From positions 1 to 64,000 of the forward strand of contig NZ_JOHR01000019.1 in NCBI RefSeq assembly GCF_000719775.1: a stretch of DNA of 64,000 bases, read 5' to 3'. Positions 18,935 through 26,730 of the stretch are shown here, piece by piece; the first letter of the stretch is position 1, and the number at the start of each line of letters is the position of its first letter. The notes beneath the pieces were generated by a model. It was not told the origin of the DNA and ran no database searches. It saw nothing but the letters and a program-made list of their open reading frames with translations. The position numbers were made by a program, and so were the translations under genes. This stretch comes from Streptomyces sp. NRRL F-5135. Its GTDB lineage: Bacteria > Actinomycetota > Actinomycetes > Streptomycetales > Streptomycetaceae.

Positions 18935-19956
18935 CGGGACTCCTGTCGGGACGGCCCCTGGTCGCAGGAGCCGGGTCGTGAGGACTCCTGCTGGGCGGCC
19001 CCCTGGCGCGGAGGCCCCGGTCGGGAGGATTCCGGTCCGGGCCCCCGTCGCGGCCCGGAGGACCCGTCCAGATCGGCGGTCCACAGTCGCTGCAGCATGT
19101 GCCAGTCCTCCGGGTGCTCGGCGATCCCGCCGGCGAAGGCATCGGCCATCGCCTGTGTCATCACAGACGTCTTCTCGGCGCGCGTGCCTGTCCCGGGCAC
19201 CTCGACGGGCGGCAGGACACGCCCCCGCATCATCGTCGCGTCGTCGTACCACAGCGTGACCGGCAGCAGCAGCGCCCCGGTCTGCTGGGCCAGCAGCGCC
19301 GGGCCCGCCGGCATCCGGGCGCGGTGGCCGAAGAAGTCCACCTCGACACCGGACTCCGCCAGGTCCCGGTCCGCGACCAGGCACACCAGCCCGCCGGCGC
19401 GCAGCCGGCGCGCCAGGGCGCCGAAGGCGGACCCGCCGGTGTGCGGCAGCACCTCCATGCCCAGGCCCTCGCGGTACGCCACGAACCTGTCGTACAGCGA
19501 CTCCGGCTTCAGCCGCTCCGCGACCGTCGTGAAGGGCACCCCGAGGACCCTGGTGGCCCAGACGCCGGCCAGGTCCCAGTTGGCCAGGTGCGGCAGCGCG
19601 AGCACGACACCGCGCCCGGTGGCCAGCGTGTCGGTCAGGAGGTCGATGTCCTTGACCTCGACGCTGTCGCGCACCCGCTCCCTGCTCCAGGCCGGCAGCC
19701 GGAACGACTCCATCCAGTACCGCGTGTACGAGCGCATGCCGGCCCGGGACAGCGCGGCCAGCCGCTCGGGACCCGCGTCCGGCACCACGCGGGCGAGATT
19801 GGCCTCCAGCCGCAGGACGCCCTTGCCGCGCCGCTTCCACGCGGCGTCGGCGACGGCCCGGCCGAGGGCGACGGCCACCGGCTCGGGCAGCTTCTTGACC
19901 GTGCTCCAGCCGAGGCCGTAGAGCGCGTCGGTCAGCCGTTCGCGCACCTCGCTCAT
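18931..19956 (-). CDS. Phosphatidylinositol mannoside acyltransferase (LpxL/HtrB family)
   Basis: A 341-residue member of the lauroyl/myristoyl acyltransferase family. The catalytic HX4D motif is HLANWD (in ALPHLANWDLAG), followed by CLVADRDLAESGV and PAGPALLAQQTGALLLP. In this context it should acylate phosphatidylinositol mannosides, as PatA does in mycobacteria. The last about 45 residues are a Ser/Arg/Pro/Gln-rich tail with repeated ESSRPG. Start and stop overlap pgsA and pimA by four nt each, so the three are coupled. Confidence 0.9.
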   Translation of the reverse strand: MSEVRERLTDALYGLGWSTVKKLPEPVAVALGRAVADAAWKRRGKGVLRLEANLARVVPDAGPERLAALSRAGMRSYTRYWMESFRLPAWSRERVRDSVEVKDIDLLTDTLATGRGVVLALPHLANWDLAGVWATRVLGVPFTTVAERLKPESLYDRFVAYREGLGMEVLPHTGGSAFGALARRLRAGGLVCLVADRDLAESGVEVDFFGHRARMPAGPALLAQQTGALLLPVTLWYDDATMMRGRVLPPVEVPGTGTRAEKTSVMTQAMADAFAGGIAEHPEDWHMLQRLWTADLDGSSGPRRGPGPESSRPGPPRQGAAQQESSRPGSCDQGPSRQESR

Positions 19957-20684
19957 GACGCCGCCTCGCTCCCCCGCCGGCCGCTGTCGGCACCGCTCGG
20001 CCCGTCGGACGGCTTGCCGGAGCGCCCGTCGGACGGCCCGTCGGCGCGCGCCGCCGCGTCGGCCTCCGCCGCCTCCCGCCGTACGGTGACGACCCGCTGG
20101 CCGAGCGTCACCGCGCTGCCCACGGCCACGACCCACAGCGCGATCGGCAGCAGGATCCCGATGCCCGGCACTCCGAAGGCGCCCAGTCCGGCCAGCCCGG
20201 CCGCGACCAGCGAGATGACCAGCCGCTCCGCGCGCTCCACCAGCCCGTTGACGGCGACCGGCAGCCCGATCGACTCGCCCCGCGCCTTGGTGTACGACAC
20301 GACCTGGCCGCTGGCCAGGCAGAAGATCGAAACCGCGCAGAGCACGTTGTTGTCGCCGGTGCCCGCGTACCAGAGCGCGAATCCGCCGAAGACGGCGCCG
20401 TCGGCGACCCGGTCGAGCGTCGAGTCCAGGAAGGCGCCCCAGCGGCTGGAGATCCCCGCCTGCCGGGCCATGTTGCCGTCGACGAGGTCCGAGAAGACGA
20501 AGACCGTGATGACGATCGTCCCCCAGAAGAACTCCCCGCGCGGGAAGAAGACCAGCGCGCCCGCCATCACCCCGACGGTACCGACGAGCGTGACCGCGTC
20601 GGGGCTGACTCCACGACGGAGCAGAAACGCTGCGAACGGTGTGAGGACACGCGTGAAGAATGCACGCGCGTACTTGTTCAGCAT
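19953..20684 (-). CDS. pgsA: Phosphatidylinositol phosphate synthase, CDP-alcohol phosphatidyltransferase
   Basis: A 243-residue polytopic membrane enzyme that joins CDP-diacylglycerol to inositol 1-phosphate. The signature DX2DGX2ARX8GX3DX3D is complete in DLVDGNMARQAGIS followed by WGAFLDSTLD. About six hydrophobic helices can be seen. The C-terminal about 45 residues are a hydrophilic Gly/Ser/Asp-rich tail. It is the first gene of the coupled pgsA-acyltransferase-pimA unit. Confidence 0.93.
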   Translation of the reverse strand: MLNKYARAFFTRVLTPFAAFLLRRGVSPDAVTLVGTVGVMAGALVFFPRGEFFWGTIVITVFVFSDLVDGNMARQAGISSRWGAFLDSTLDRVADGAVFGGFALWYAGTGDNNVLCAVSIFCLASGQVVSYTKARGESIGLPVAVNGLVERAERLVISLVAAGLAGLGAFGVPGIGILLPIALWVVAVGSAVTLGQRVVTVRREAAEADAAARADGPSDGRSGKPSDGPSGADSGRRGSEAAS

Positions 20685-21005
20685 GGCCTTCCCGAGGTTC
20701 GGTGTGCCGGGCGGCCCCTACGGCCACCGGCGGGCCGGCCGGTCCAGGTCCTGGGGCCGACAGGTCAGGCCCATCGTAGCCACGCCCCCATCGCCGCACC
20801 GCCGCCCACCCTGGCCGGGGCCGCGGGTACGACGTATGGACGCACCATGGCCGGAGTGCGAAGCTCGAAGGACCGGCGAGGGCGCCGTGGGAGCCGCCGG
20901 ACGGCTCTCCGCCCGCCACGCCCGCTCCCCGACTCCCACATCACCCATCTCCCTCCATCTCTCCCCATACCCCCTCACCGTGCCACCGATCAGGAGGCAG
21001 GAATC
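20685..21005. other. Divergent intergenic region pgsA / EF-G2
   Basis: This 321-bp gap must hold the promoters of both neighbours, but I cannot assign -10/-35 boxes. The right part is pyrimidine-rich; on the minus strand 20944-20974 has four runs of at least three G (GGGGG, GGGG, GGG, GGG), a loose G-quadruplex motif upstream of pgsA. AGGAGG of the EF-G2 gene ends the region. Confidence 0.5.
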
Positions 21006-23213
21006 ATGGGCGACAAGGCGCACACCCACCCCGGGGCCGCCGGCAGGGCGACGACGGCCGACCGGCCCGCGTCCGTACGGAACGTGGTCCTGGTCGGCCA
21101 CAGCGGCTCGGGCAAGACCACACTCGTCGAGGCGCTCGCGCTCACCGCGGGCGCGCTGAGCCGGGCGGGCCGGGTCGAGGACGGCGCGACGGTCTCCGAC
21201 TACGACGAGATCGAGCACCGCCAGCAACGGTCCGTACAGCTCTCCCTCGTCCCCCTGGAATGGGACGGGTACAAGATCAATCTCCTGGACACCCCCGGCT
21301 ACGCGGACTTCGTCGGGGAGCTGAGGGCCGGTCTGCGGGCGGCGGACGCGGCCCTCTTCGTCGTCTCGGCCGCGCAGGAACCCGAGGCCGTCGCCGGTGC
21401 CACCCGCATGCTCTGGGAGGAGTGCGCGGCCGTCGGCATGCCCCGCGCCCTCGTCATCACCCACCTGGACACGGCCCGCACCGGTTTCGACGAGATGACC
21501 GCGATCTGCGCGCGGATCTTCGGCGGGGACGACCCCGACGCGGTGCTGCCGCTGTACCTGCCGGTGTTCGGCGCCCCCGGCCCGGACGGCCACGCCACGG
21601 CCACCGGGCTGGTCGGACTGCTCTCCCAGAAGATCTTCGACTACGCCTCGGGGGAGCGCCGCGAACTCCCGCCCGACCCGGACCGGCTGCCGGTGATCGA
21701 GGAGTTCCGCAACCGGCTCATCGAGGGCGTCATCGCCGAGAGCGAGGACGAGACCCTCATGGACCACTACCTCGGCGGCGGTGAGGTCGACGTCAAGACG
21801 CTCGTCGCGGACCTGGAGAAGGCGGTCGCGCGGGGCGTGTTCCACCCGGTGCTCGCGGCGGCGCCCGCCGCGCCGGGTGCCCGGCAGGGCCTGGGCACGG
21901 TCGAACTGCTCGATCTGATCGCGAACGGCTTCCCCACCCCGCTGGAGCGGCCGGCGCCCGCCGTGACCACGCCCGACGGCGCCCCGCGCCCGGAGATCTC
22001 CTGCGATCCGGACGGGCCGCTCGTCGCCGAGGTGGTCAAGACCGCCTCCGATCCGTACGTCGGCCGGATGTCCCTGGTACGGGTCTTCTCCGGCACGCTG
22101 CGGCCGGACGAGACGGTGCACGTCTCCGGCCACGGCCTCACCGACCGCGGCCACGAGGACCACGACGTCGACGAGCGGATCGGAGCGCTCTCCTCCCCCT
22201 TCGGCAAGCAGCAGCGGGTGCTGGCCCACTGCGTGGCCGGGGACCTCGCGTGCGTGGGCAAGCTCTCCCGCGCCGAGACCGGGGACACGCTCTCCGCCGC
22301 GGCGGACCCGCTCCTGATGGAACCCTGGACCATGCCCGACCCGCTGCTGCCGCTCGCGGTGCGGGCGCACAGCAAGGCCGACGAGGACAGGCTGTCCCAG
22401 GGGCTGGCACGGCTGGTGGCGGAGGACCCGACGATGCGCCTCGAACAGAACCCGGACACCCGCCAGGTGGTGCTCTGGTGCCTGGGCGAGGCGCACCGGG
22501 AGGTGGCGCTGGACCGGCTGCGCGGCCGGTACGGGGTCCAGGTGGACGCCGTACCGTACAAGGTCGCCCTGCGGGAGACCTTCGGCGCGCGGGCGGCGGG
22601 GCGCGGCCGGCACGTCAAGCAGTCCGGTGGCCACGGGCAGTTCGCCATCTGCGAGATCGAGGTGGAGCCGCTGCCGGCCGGGTCCGGCGTCGAGTTCGTG
22701 GACAAGGTGGTCGGCGGCGCGGTGCCGCGCCAGTTCATCCCGTCCGTCGAGAAGGGGGTGCGGGCACAGGCCGCGCGCGGGGTCACGACCGGGTACCCGC
22801 TGGTCGACGTCCGCGTCACGCTGCTCGACGGCAAGGCCCACTCGGTGGACTCCTCCGACGCCGCGTTCCAGACAGCGGGCGCGCTGGCGCTCCGCGAGGC
22901 GGCCGGGGAAGGGGCGATCCAACTGCTGGAGCCGGTCGCGGACGTCGCGGTCCTGGTGCCCGACGCGTATGTCGGACCGGTGATGAGCGACCTGTCCGGG
23001 CGGCGCGGCCGGGTGGTCGGCACCGAACAGGCCGGCCCGGGGCGGACGTTGATCCGGGCGGAGGTGCCGGAGCTGGAGCTGGGCCGCTACACGGTGGACC
23101 TGCGGTCGGTCACCCACGGCGCCGGCCGGTTCGACCGCTCGTACGCCCGCCACGAGCCGATGCCGACGGCCGTCGCGGACCGGCTCGGTGAACGGGAGGC
23201 GGCCGAGGTCTAG
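21006..23213 (+). CDS. Elongation factor G-like protein (EF-G2)
   Basis: A 735-residue translational GTPase homologue of EF-G. The P-loop GHSGSGKTT and DTPGYADF are present, and domain IV has the QSGGHGQFA loop. Two GTPase elements differ from true EF-G. The NKMD base-recognition motif reads THLD (in VITHLDTAR), and switch I lacks the RGITI segment, reading QQRSVQLS. This is the EF-G2 type common in actinobacteria; a mycobacterial EF-G2 has been reported to bind GTP without ribosome-stimulated GTPase activity. The ATG at 21006 follows AGGAGG. It stands alone, divergent from pgsA. Confidence 0.9.
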   Translation: MGDKAHTHPGAAGRATTADRPASVRNVVLVGHSGSGKTTLVEALALTAGALSRAGRVEDGATVSDYDEIEHRQQRSVQLSLVPLEWDGYKINLLDTPGYADFVGELRAGLRAADAALFVVSAAQEPEAVAGATRMLWEECAAVGMPRALVITHLDTARTGFDEMTAICARIFGGDDPDAVLPLYLPVFGAPGPDGHATATGLVGLLSQKIFDYASGERRELPPDPDRLPVIEEFRNRLIEGVIAESEDETLMDHYLGGGEVDVKTLVADLEKAVARGVFHPVLAAAPAAPGARQGLGTVELLDLIANGFPTPLERPAPAVTTPDGAPRPEISCDPDGPLVAEVVKTASDPYVGRMSLVRVFSGTLRPDETVHVSGHGLTDRGHEDHDVDERIGALSSPFGKQQRVLAHCVAGDLACVGKLSRAETGDTLSAAADPLLMEPWTMPDPLLPLAVRAHSKADEDRLSQGLARLVAEDPTMRLEQNPDTRQVVLWCLGEAHREVALDRLRGRYGVQVDAVPYKVALRETFGARAAGRGRHVKQSGGHGQFAICEIEVEPLPAGSGVEFVDKVVGGAVPRQFIPSVEKGVRAQAARGVTTGYPLVDVRVTLLDGKAHSVDSSDAAFQTAGALALREAAGEGAIQLLEPVADVAVLVPDAYVGPVMSDLSGRRGRVVGTEQAGPGRTLIRAEVPELELGRYTVDLRSVTHGAGRFDRSYARHEPMPTAVADRLGEREAAEV

Positions 23214-23594
23214 TACCCCTCCCGGCAACGGGGCGGCGTGCCCGCGCCGTCGAGGGACGACGCGGGCAGGCCGCAGGCACGCGGCGGGTACGTCGCCGCC
23301 TCCCGGCTCCGTGGCCGGGCACCACAGCCGACGCATCCCCGGGGCAGGCACGCGCACCGGCGCACGCCCCCGGGCGCTCTCGAGCGCCCGCGCACGCCTC
23401 AACTGGCGGCGAGCATCGGCGCGTACGCGTACGCACATGCCGGTGGCCGAAGACGGGCGGACCCCCTGACGCGGAGAGTGCCGCACGGTTACGCTGTGAT
23501 GCGCAGCTCCAGCAGGTGTGCGGGGCACGCGAGCCGGGAAGAGGCTCGGGCGGCAGGACTACTCGCGTTTACGTGCGGCAAGGGGGCGGCGGCG
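23214..23594. other. Intergenic region with a possible terminator
   Basis: This 381-bp gap carries an imperfect hairpin at 23240-23267 (GCCCGC with GCGGGC and GTCG with CGAC, 3-nt bulge), about 27 nt after the EF-G2 stop, a plausible terminator. The rest should include the promoter of the next gene. I see no supported reading frame in it. Confidence 0.45.
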
Positions 23595-25247
23595 ATGGCG
23601 GACGGGTTCGACTTCAGCCCAGGAGCGCAGGTGCCGCTCCAGGGCGCGGCCGGCCAGACCGCGGCGACCCATGCGCTCGCTTCGGCGGCGTACCGGGACA
23701 GCCCGATGGAGGAGATCCTCAAGGCCGACAACGAGTGGCACAAGTCCAAGGTGACCAAGGGCCGTTTCTCGCTCTTCGAGCCCAATCTCGGCGAGGCGTT
23801 CTCGCAGGCCGTCCGGGTGCGGATGCTGGGCGCCGGCCGGGCGGCGCTCATCCAGTCCTTCGGCATGGAGCCGCAGACCGTGGTGGAGCACGCCCTGGCG
23901 GCCGGCCACATCCGCAAGGAGCGGGACAGCAAACTCACCGCCGTGACCGTCGTGTTCGGCGTGCTCTTCCTGCCCGGCCTGCTGATCTGGCTGGGCGTCT
24001 TCCAACTGCGCCGCACCCTCGCGGGGTCGAAGGACAAGCGGACCGGACTGCTGGGCAACGGGGCGCTGCTGGCCGTAGGGGTACTGGCCGTGATCTTCCT
24101 GATCCGGCTGCCGTTCGACGGCGTCCTGGGCTGGTACCTGCGCGCCATGCTCGTCGCCCCCGTCATCGGCTGGGTGCTCGCCAAACGGATCTGCGAGTCG
24201 ACCGCCAAGGACCTGCGGGAGCGCTGGGACGGCCTCCTGTCGGGCGGCAGTCTCGGCGCCAAGATCCCCGACGCGGTCCCCGGCAATCCCGGCGACTCGG
24301 CCCGGGAGGCGCTGCGCCAGAGCCTCCAGAACCTCACCGCCGAGCAGCACTCGAACATGGTCTTCTACGCCGGCCCCAAGGGCATTCTCGGCATGGGCAC
24401 GCGCTGGGGCAGCTGGCAGCTCGCCGAGGAGCTGGTCCCCAAGGAGCCGGGCAAGGAGATCCACCAGTTCCGCAGCTACGACGTGATACGGGCGATGCAC
24501 GACCAGCTGAAGATGCTGGAGCGGGGCCCGCTGAACTCGGGCGGTTTCCCGAAGCCCTCGGTCAAGCACTGGATCGTCTCGGCGGTCGGTGAGGGCGCCG
24601 GCTCGGTGTCCCGGCGCGAGGGGCAGGACGTCGAGGCGTTCCAGGTCAAGCCGCACGAGATACAGCGGATCTGCAACGAGCAGCAGTTCGGCAGCAACGA
24701 GCGCCACTACCTGGGCGTGCAGTTCGTCCTCTGGGACGGCCAGCTGATCATCACCATGATGATCACGGTCACCGTGCTGCACGAGACCCTGCGCATCGAG
24801 ATCACCGGCCACGCCCTGGGCCCGGTTCACCCCCTCTTCACGACGAAGTCGTCCCCGAAGACGATCACCAAGCCCAAGACCGTCCGGTTCTGGGAGACCA
24901 CGTCGACCACCCTGCCCCTGGTCGAGCCGAGGGAGGTCGTCCGGCTCGCCGTGCGCGCGCCCCTCACCTGGTATCCGCCGGTCCTCGACTTCCTCGGCGG
25001 CAAGCTCTCCCTGCCCGAGCCCTTCGGTCTGCGGCACGCCTGGGCGGACCAGCCGTGGCGGCACCGCTTCATGGCCGACGACGCGATGCGCGCGGCGACC
25101 CCGATCCTGCGGGTGGCGCACAACGCCGCGCTGAAGGTCCTGGACGAGCACGGTGTGGACACCGAGCGCTTCGGAAACCGCTCCCTGTCCCTCGGCGGCG
25201 CGGTCCAGGACGCCTCACCGAAGAAGGCCGACGTCTACGACGCGTAG
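23595..25247 (+). CDS. Conserved hypothetical membrane protein
   Basis: A 550-residue protein whose family I do not recognise. It has a soluble N-terminus of about 115 residues, then two or three hydrophobic helices (about 117-138, 152-172, 180-195), then a large hydrophilic C-terminal part. Within that part a strongly hydrophobic stretch near residue 385 (GQLIITMMITVTVL) could be a further helix or a buried strand. No catalytic motif stands out. The ATG at 23595 is preceded by G-rich sequence. Codon use is like its neighbours. It lies alone between EF-G2 and a convergent HIT gene. Confidence 0.85.
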   Translation: MADGFDFSPGAQVPLQGAAGQTAATHALASAAYRDSPMEEILKADNEWHKSKVTKGRFSLFEPNLGEAFSQAVRVRMLGAGRAALIQSFGMEPQTVVEHALAAGHIRKERDSKLTAVTVVFGVLFLPGLLIWLGVFQLRRTLAGSKDKRTGLLGNGALLAVGVLAVIFLIRLPFDGVLGWYLRAMLVAPVIGWVLAKRICESTAKDLRERWDGLLSGGSLGAKIPDAVPGNPGDSAREALRQSLQNLTAEQHSNMVFYAGPKGILGMGTRWGSWQLAEELVPKEPGKEIHQFRSYDVIRAMHDQLKMLERGPLNSGGFPKPSVKHWIVSAVGEGAGSVSRREGQDVEAFQVKPHEIQRICNEQQFGSNERHYLGVQFVLWDGQLIITMMITVTVLHETLRIEITGHALGPVHPLFTTKSSPKTITKPKTVRFWETTSTTLPLVEPREVVRLAVRAPLTWYPPVLDFLGGKLSLPEPFGLRHAWADQPWRHRFMADDAMRAATPILRVAHNAALKVLDEHGVDTERFGNRSLSLGGAVQDASPKKADVYDA

Positions 25248-25286
25248 GCCGACAGGCACGGAGGAGGACAGGCACGGAGCCACAAG

Positions 25287-25316
25287 GACGCGGGCATGTG
25301 GAGGCGTGCCCGCGTC
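25287..25316. terminator. Bidirectional terminator between convergent genes
   Basis: A perfect 10-bp stem (25287-25296 with 25307-25316) and a 10-nt loop lie between the membrane protein stop and the HIT gene stop. Confidence 0.65.
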
Positions 25317-25351
25317 GCCACGTCCCGTGGTGGCGGCAGCGGGACCGCCGC

Positions 25352-25909
25352 CTACGGCTCGACGGAGGCGGGCCAGGCGTCCGCGAGCATCGCGCGGGTG
25401 TCGGCGAGCAGCTGCGGCAGCACGCGCGTATGTCCGACGACCGGCATGAAGTTGGCGTCGCCGCCCCAGCGCGGCACGACGTGCTGGTGCAGGTGGGCGG
25501 CGATCCCGGCGCCCGCCGCGACGCCCTGGTTCACCCCGATGTTGAACCCGTGCGCGCCCGACGCCGTACGCAGGGCGGTCATCGCGCGCTTGGTGAAGAC
25601 GGCCAGCTCGGCGGTCTCGGCCTCGTCCAGCTCCGTGTAGTCGGCGACGTGCCGGAAGGGCACGACCATCAGGTGCCCGCCGTTGTACGGGTAGAGGTTG
25701 AGCACCGCGTACACCCGCTCACCGCGTGCGATGACCAGGCCGTCCTCGTCCGACTTCGACGGGATCGAGCAGAACGGGCATCCGTCGTCGGCGCCCGGCC
25801 CCGTGGGCTTGTTCTCACCCTGGATGTAGGCCATCCGGTGGGGCGTCCACAGACGCTGGAACGCGTCCTGGGTGCCCACTCCGATCTGCTGCTCCGGCTC
25901 ACTCGTCAT
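25352..25909 (-). CDS. HIT-family nucleotide hydrolase/phosphorylase
   Basis: A 185-residue histidine triad protein. The triad is in AAHLHQHVVPRW near the C-terminus, and a CPFC metal-like pair lies at about residues 45-48. The mycobacterial relative that sits between thrS and pgsA (Rv2613c) has been described as a diadenosine tetraphosphate phosphorylase, which is the likely function here. The ATG at 25909 is favoured; another lies 12 nt upstream. In Streptomyces the gene is separated from thrS by a channel gene. Confidence 0.9.
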   Translation of the reverse strand: MTSEPEQQIGVGTQDAFQRLWTPHRMAYIQGENKPTGPGADDGCPFCSIPSKSDEDGLVIARGERVYAVLNLYPYNGGHLMVVPFRHVADYTELDEAETAELAVFTKRAMTALRTASGAHGFNIGVNQGVAAGAGIAAHLHQHVVPRWGGDANFMPVVGHTRVLPQLLADTRAMLADAWPASVEP

Positions 25910-25987
25910 GCTGTGCAGCATATGACTTCGGGCCCCCCGAGCGTGTCGTCGGGCCCGCGCCGCAGGGCCTGCGGGGATGCTGGGCGG

Positions 25988-26662
25988 ATGCATGTCCGCC
26001 CCGGCCCCGACCGGCTGCGCCACTGGGAACAGCGCACGGATCTGCCCCTGCTGGTGGCCTCGCCGGTCTTCCTCGCCTGCTACGCGGTACGCGTCCTCGC
26101 GCAGGGGGCCGACCCGCTCCTGCGCGATCTCGCGCTGGCCCTGGCCCTGACGATCTGGGCGGGGTTCGCGCTGGACTACGGGGTGCGCCTGGTCCTCAGC
26201 GGCCAGGGCATCGGCTTCGTACGGACGCACTGGCTGGACACGGTCGTCCTGCTCCTGCCGCTGCTGCGGCCCCTGCGGATCGTCGACACGTACACGAAGC
26301 TCCAGCGCCGTCGGGAGCGCCCCCGGCTGAGCCTGTACGCGCGGGTGATGTCCTACGCCGGGATCACCTCGGTCCTGCTCAGCTTCTCCGCCGCCCTCGC
26401 CGTCTACCAGCTGGAACGGGACGCGCCCGGCGCGACGATCGTGACCTTCGGTGACTCGGTGTGGTGGGCGTGCTCGACGATCACGACGGTCGGGTACGGG
26501 GACGCGACGCCGGTGACCCCGCTCGGACGGGCGTGCGCGGTGTTGCTGATGGCATGCGGAGTCGCGCTGCTGGGCGCGGTGACGGGTTCGTTCTCGTCGT
26601 GGCTGATCCAGGCCTTCGGCCGGGAGGACCGGAACGGCCAGGAGCCACCGGTCGGACGCTGA
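25988..26662 (+). CDS. Voltage-gated-like potassium channel subunit
   Basis: A 224-residue membrane protein with the potassium selectivity filter TTVGYGD (about residues 173-179) between a pore helix and a final helix. About four further hydrophobic segments precede the pore, giving a six-helix layout. The segment that would be S4 (LLPLLRPLRIVDTYTKLQRRR) has few regularly spaced Arg residues, so voltage gating is uncertain. No cytosolic RCK domain is present. The ATG at 25988 has only a weak GGCGG upstream. Confidence 0.88.
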   Translation: MHVRPGPDRLRHWEQRTDLPLLVASPVFLACYAVRVLAQGADPLLRDLALALALTIWAGFALDYGVRLVLSGQGIGFVRTHWLDTVVLLLPLLRPLRIVDTYTKLQRRRERPRLSLYARVMSYAGITSVLLSFSAALAVYQLERDAPGATIVTFGDSVWWACSTITTVGYGDATPVTPLGRACAVLLMACGVALLGAVTGSFSSWLIQAFGREDRNGQEPPVGR

Positions 26663-26674
26663 GGACACGGAGAA

Positions 26675-26706
26675 GGCCCCCGGGAGCCGACGACGCTCCC
26701 GGGGCC
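26675..26706. terminator. Bidirectional terminator between channel gene and thrS
   Basis: Arms 26675-26687 and 26695-26706 pair over 12 bp with one bulged C and a 7-nt loop. It begins 13 nt after the channel stop and lies 25 nt before the thrS stop. Confidence 0.75.
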
Positions 26707-26730
26707 TCCGATGCCGGCGGCGGCCGGCCG

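Noticed and set aside
20718..23528. Minus-strand open frame of 936 codons opposite EF-G2
   Set aside because: No domain, no ribosome binding site, and it is a mirror of EF-G2.
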